In this document: piece by piece, positions 61,697 through 64,000 of the stretch
How positions within the stretch are numbered: the stretch's first letter is position 1
Layout: every line of letters starts with the position of its first letter
DNA from: Artemisia argyi
Taxonomy: Eukaryota; Streptophyta; Magnoliopsida; Asterales; Asteraceae
Assembly (NCBI GenBank): GCA_030686995.1
Contig: CM060704.1
Span: 115,236,042-115,300,041, forward strand
Length of the DNA stretch: 64,000 bases
Reading direction: 5' to 3'
Notes under the pieces: model-generated
What the model was told of the DNA's origin: nothing
The model's input: only the letters and a program-made list of their open reading frames with translations
Databases searched by the model: none
Program-made: the position numbers and the translations under genes

Positions 61697-62226
61697 CTAA
61701 TCTTATCTAGTACCAATCTACCATGATCTACCCGATCCTCACAAATCACACAAGCTTCAAGATCCACATGATCTACACTCGATCTACCCAATCTACTCAC
61801 GATCTACCCGATCTTCACAAATCACATAATCAACACAACCTACATGATCTATCCGATCCACCTTGATCAACACACAAGCTCACTAGCTACAAGAGATCTC
61901 CAAGATCTCAACAAGATCACAATGATCTACTCTCATAAGACTAAACAAAAGGTAATGACTAATTGATGTATATCAAGATACAACAAGCTTACAACTAGTA
62001 ATGTAAGTGCACTACTTAATGACACTAACACTTTGTATCTTCCTGATACTTTGTGTTCTTCTCTTGAACTAGAAGATGAATGAAGGTGATCACTTGAATG
62101 GATGATTGGATCACTCTAAAACAAACTAAGACTCTCTAAATGATCAAAGAAAGGGATCTACTTAACAAGGGATTATACCAGAGAAAAGTGGCTGGAAAAA
62201 TCAGGTTAGAAGTGGAAAATGGTACA

Positions 62227-62237
62227 CTATTTATAAG
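62227..62237 (-). promoter_or_regulatory. Candidate minus-strand TATA box
   Basis: The minus strand reads CTTATAAATAG, about 47 bp downstream (minus sense) of the 30 bp palindrome at 62284. Confidence 0.45.
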
Positions 62238-62283
62238 CAAAGAGAAAATAGCCATTATAGGGGGATGGCACCACTAATTGTCA

Positions 62284-62313
62284 CACGGTACCACTAAATT
62301 TAGTGGTACCGTG
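62284..62313. promoter_or_regulatory. Perfect 30 bp palindrome
   Basis: The half site is CACGGTACCACTAAA and its exact reverse complement follows with no spacer. Partial copies of the same word flank it (GGCACCACTAA at about 62267 and TAGTGGTGAAA at about 62343). Confidence 0.8.
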
Positions 62314-64000
62314 CTAGACAAAAACGCTCCAATTTTTGTCTTTAGTGGTGAAACTTTAATTGGGGGAGTTTAGAGCTGATTTAGGTAAAAATATAGCTGT
62401 TTAGATTTTTGAAATGATTTTCCCAAATAAAACATTTCTTTATAATTCAAAAATAATTTGTAAAATGTATTTTTGAAAAAATGTGTTGTCATATTGAAAA
62501 TGTGAAGTTTAGAAAAATATAAGCCTTTGATCATTTGTCAAGTAGTAGATTTGTTTGTCCATACCTTGAGTGATTTACGTCGGGATAGAAATCTACGACT
62601 TTGTTGAAGCATGCTTGAGACGTCGGGAGGTGTTGATGTAAGTAAGCATTGATGATATGTGTTTACAAGTAAATTGCGCATTTTACGTTATGCATTACAA
62701 GTTACATGTTTGTCATCATTAAAACCAAAGAAATAGTTTAGTTTAAATATCGTAATATTTGCACTAAAAATCTCCCCCTTTTTAATGATGACAAATATGT
62801 AAACCGTAACACACAGTAAAATGTAAAAGTTACCTATTTACACTCCCTTCTCCCTCTTTTGTCGAAGCAAAAAGGTAGTTGGCTTGAGCTCTCCCTTGAA
62901 TCCATTTCCTACTCCCCCTTATTGCACTACTATCCTTTCTCCCCAGAAAGACGAGCTTGCATCATCCCAGTGAAGTATTCTATCACCACTTGTGAAAATG
63001 ACTCCGAGCTATGTATTCAAATACCCTCGAGCTCCCCCTAGCTCAATGCTCCCCTATGGTGATTTACCTTAGTATCTAACGGATCCATGGATCAAATTCT
63101 TACTAAGGCTTTTCCTACATCAAGGGTTAGCTTCGTGCAACATAATATATAAAAGAATAGGGGAAAAATATTAGGGCTAAAATACACATAGCAAGATATG
63201 CAATGGTTAAACTATGTGAGTGACACAGCCTAAAAGTGTTCCAAAAGGATAAAGGCCAAAAAGAAAGCCCAAGAAAGTTGAGTGACACAAAAAGATGAAT
63301 GCATATTGCAATTTAAAGACACTTGAGTGTCACAACCCGACCAACAACCTAAGGTGTAATTGTTCAATCAATCACAGTAACAAGAACAAGATCCGTTCAT
63401 TGACTGACATACAAAATGACTTCTTCCAAGTTGTCATTGGGAAGGCAAGTTCTAACAAACCTTTTGAATGACATAATCATCTACCTAAGATGATTGGTGT
63501 TAATGATGGTTTGTTGATAAGACATACTCTAAATTATTACTATTATGACAAGTCATGCCATAAAGTAGACTCGATAGAAGATATACCAAGAAAAATGAAA
63601 ATGAGAACGATATGAAAGTGTTGGTTTTGACCTTTGAGGAAAGGTGGAGAAAGATGGTTTAGAGTAATATATTGTTTGCACTGACAATGAGATGCATGAT
63701 ATATTTTGAAAGAGAAAAAGAAAATGTGAATGTAATCCTAACAAGATTGTTGGTGGATATCTGTAACAGGGTTGAGGTAACTAAGTTCTAGATTTCTAGT
63801 TTGGATGATCCTAGTTGTGTGTTAGAGATTGTTTGGTGCATGAAGGGTTTTGTGTAATTGTGAGGATTGAAGGTTGTTGAACTAACTAACACTTATCCAA
63901 AGTGAGAAATAGTTGTAAGGTTTGAGTGTAATGATCGATGGGTTGAAGGTTTTTTAGACTAACTATCACTATCAAGAGTGAAGTGTAGCTAAAAGGTTTG

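Larger units (their letters stand above)
61702..64000 (-). other. LTR-like sequence, right part; no gene
   Basis: This continues the locus broken by element C. It starts with repeats of GATCTACCCGATC and ATGATCTAC (61730-61930), then a perfect palindrome and a minus-strand TATA box. Beyond 62700 come CTCCCCC-rich stretches such as TCTCCCCCTTTTTAATGATG. It may be the 5' LTR and leader of the minus-strand Sirevirus-like copia, but no copy of it exists near the 3' end to prove this. No coding similarity is seen up to 64000. Confidence 0.4.

Overview
This is plant nuclear DNA, almost certainly from a eudicot and probably from an Asteraceae genome. The evidence is AT-rich intergenic sequence, dense nested LTR retrotransposons of lineages I recognise from Asteraceae genomes (an Athila-related gag/protease-like family and a Sirevirus-like copia with an env-like ORF), and the first exon of a KORRIGAN-type membrane endoglucanase gene. 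The family assignment rests on remembered protein similarity, not on a search. I see no tRNA or rRNA gene, no CRISPR array and no bacterial feature.

Layout. Positions 1-1,412 hold exon 1 of a KORRIGAN gene on the minus strand; its intron side carries a tandem repeat of about 210 bp. Positions 1,810-2,419 hold a SINE-like remnant and sequence without a gene. Positions 2,420-14,800 are a dead LINE (minus), split by Athila-like element D (3,538-13,576, target duplication GCTTC). D carries a gag/protease-like ORF with one internal stop, an internal tandem duplication, and a solo LTR of its own family inserted into it (9,653-11,174, duplication CAACC). Positions 14,801-25,125 are a DNA-transposon zone: a PIF/Harbinger element carrying only its Myb-like gene (16,833-18,917), a Helitron-like 3' end, a 1.05 kb hAT-type element (19,733-20,786), a Mutator-type MITE (21,429-21,724), a decayed CACTA-like patch, and a fragment of a plastid glucose-6-phosphate translocator gene.

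From about 25 to 53 kb lies a broken minus-strand Sirevirus-like copia (pol 49,595-52,673; env-like ORF 44,165-47,573 and 27,360-28,130). Its env-like ORF is split by element B (28,131-44,159, duplication AGTAT), a gag-less relative of D. B is itself split by element A (31,687-41,257, minus strand, duplication AAAAC), a non-autonomous element with 3.4 kb LTRs. Positions 52,674-53,968 are a truncated minus copy of the D/B LTR. From 53,969 to the end is LTR-like sequence, possibly Sirevirus, split by element C (54,440-61,696, duplication CTAAT), another coding-poor element whose 3' LTR holds a 404 bp hAT-type MITE.

The most interesting signals are not genes. D, B and the solo LTR all carry an array of the odd-length palindrome TGACGGCGTCA ending close upstream of a TATA box. 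Element C carries a duplicated inverted repeat upstream of its TATA box, and the Sirevirus-like LTR carries a perfect 30 bp palindrome next to one. The spacer before the env-like ORF carries about nineteen copies of a TTATGCGTAAG-like motif. D and B lack any polymerase and encode a protease-like domain without the canonical catalytic triplet. They also share a genomic poly(A) tract closed by a conserved inverted repeat.
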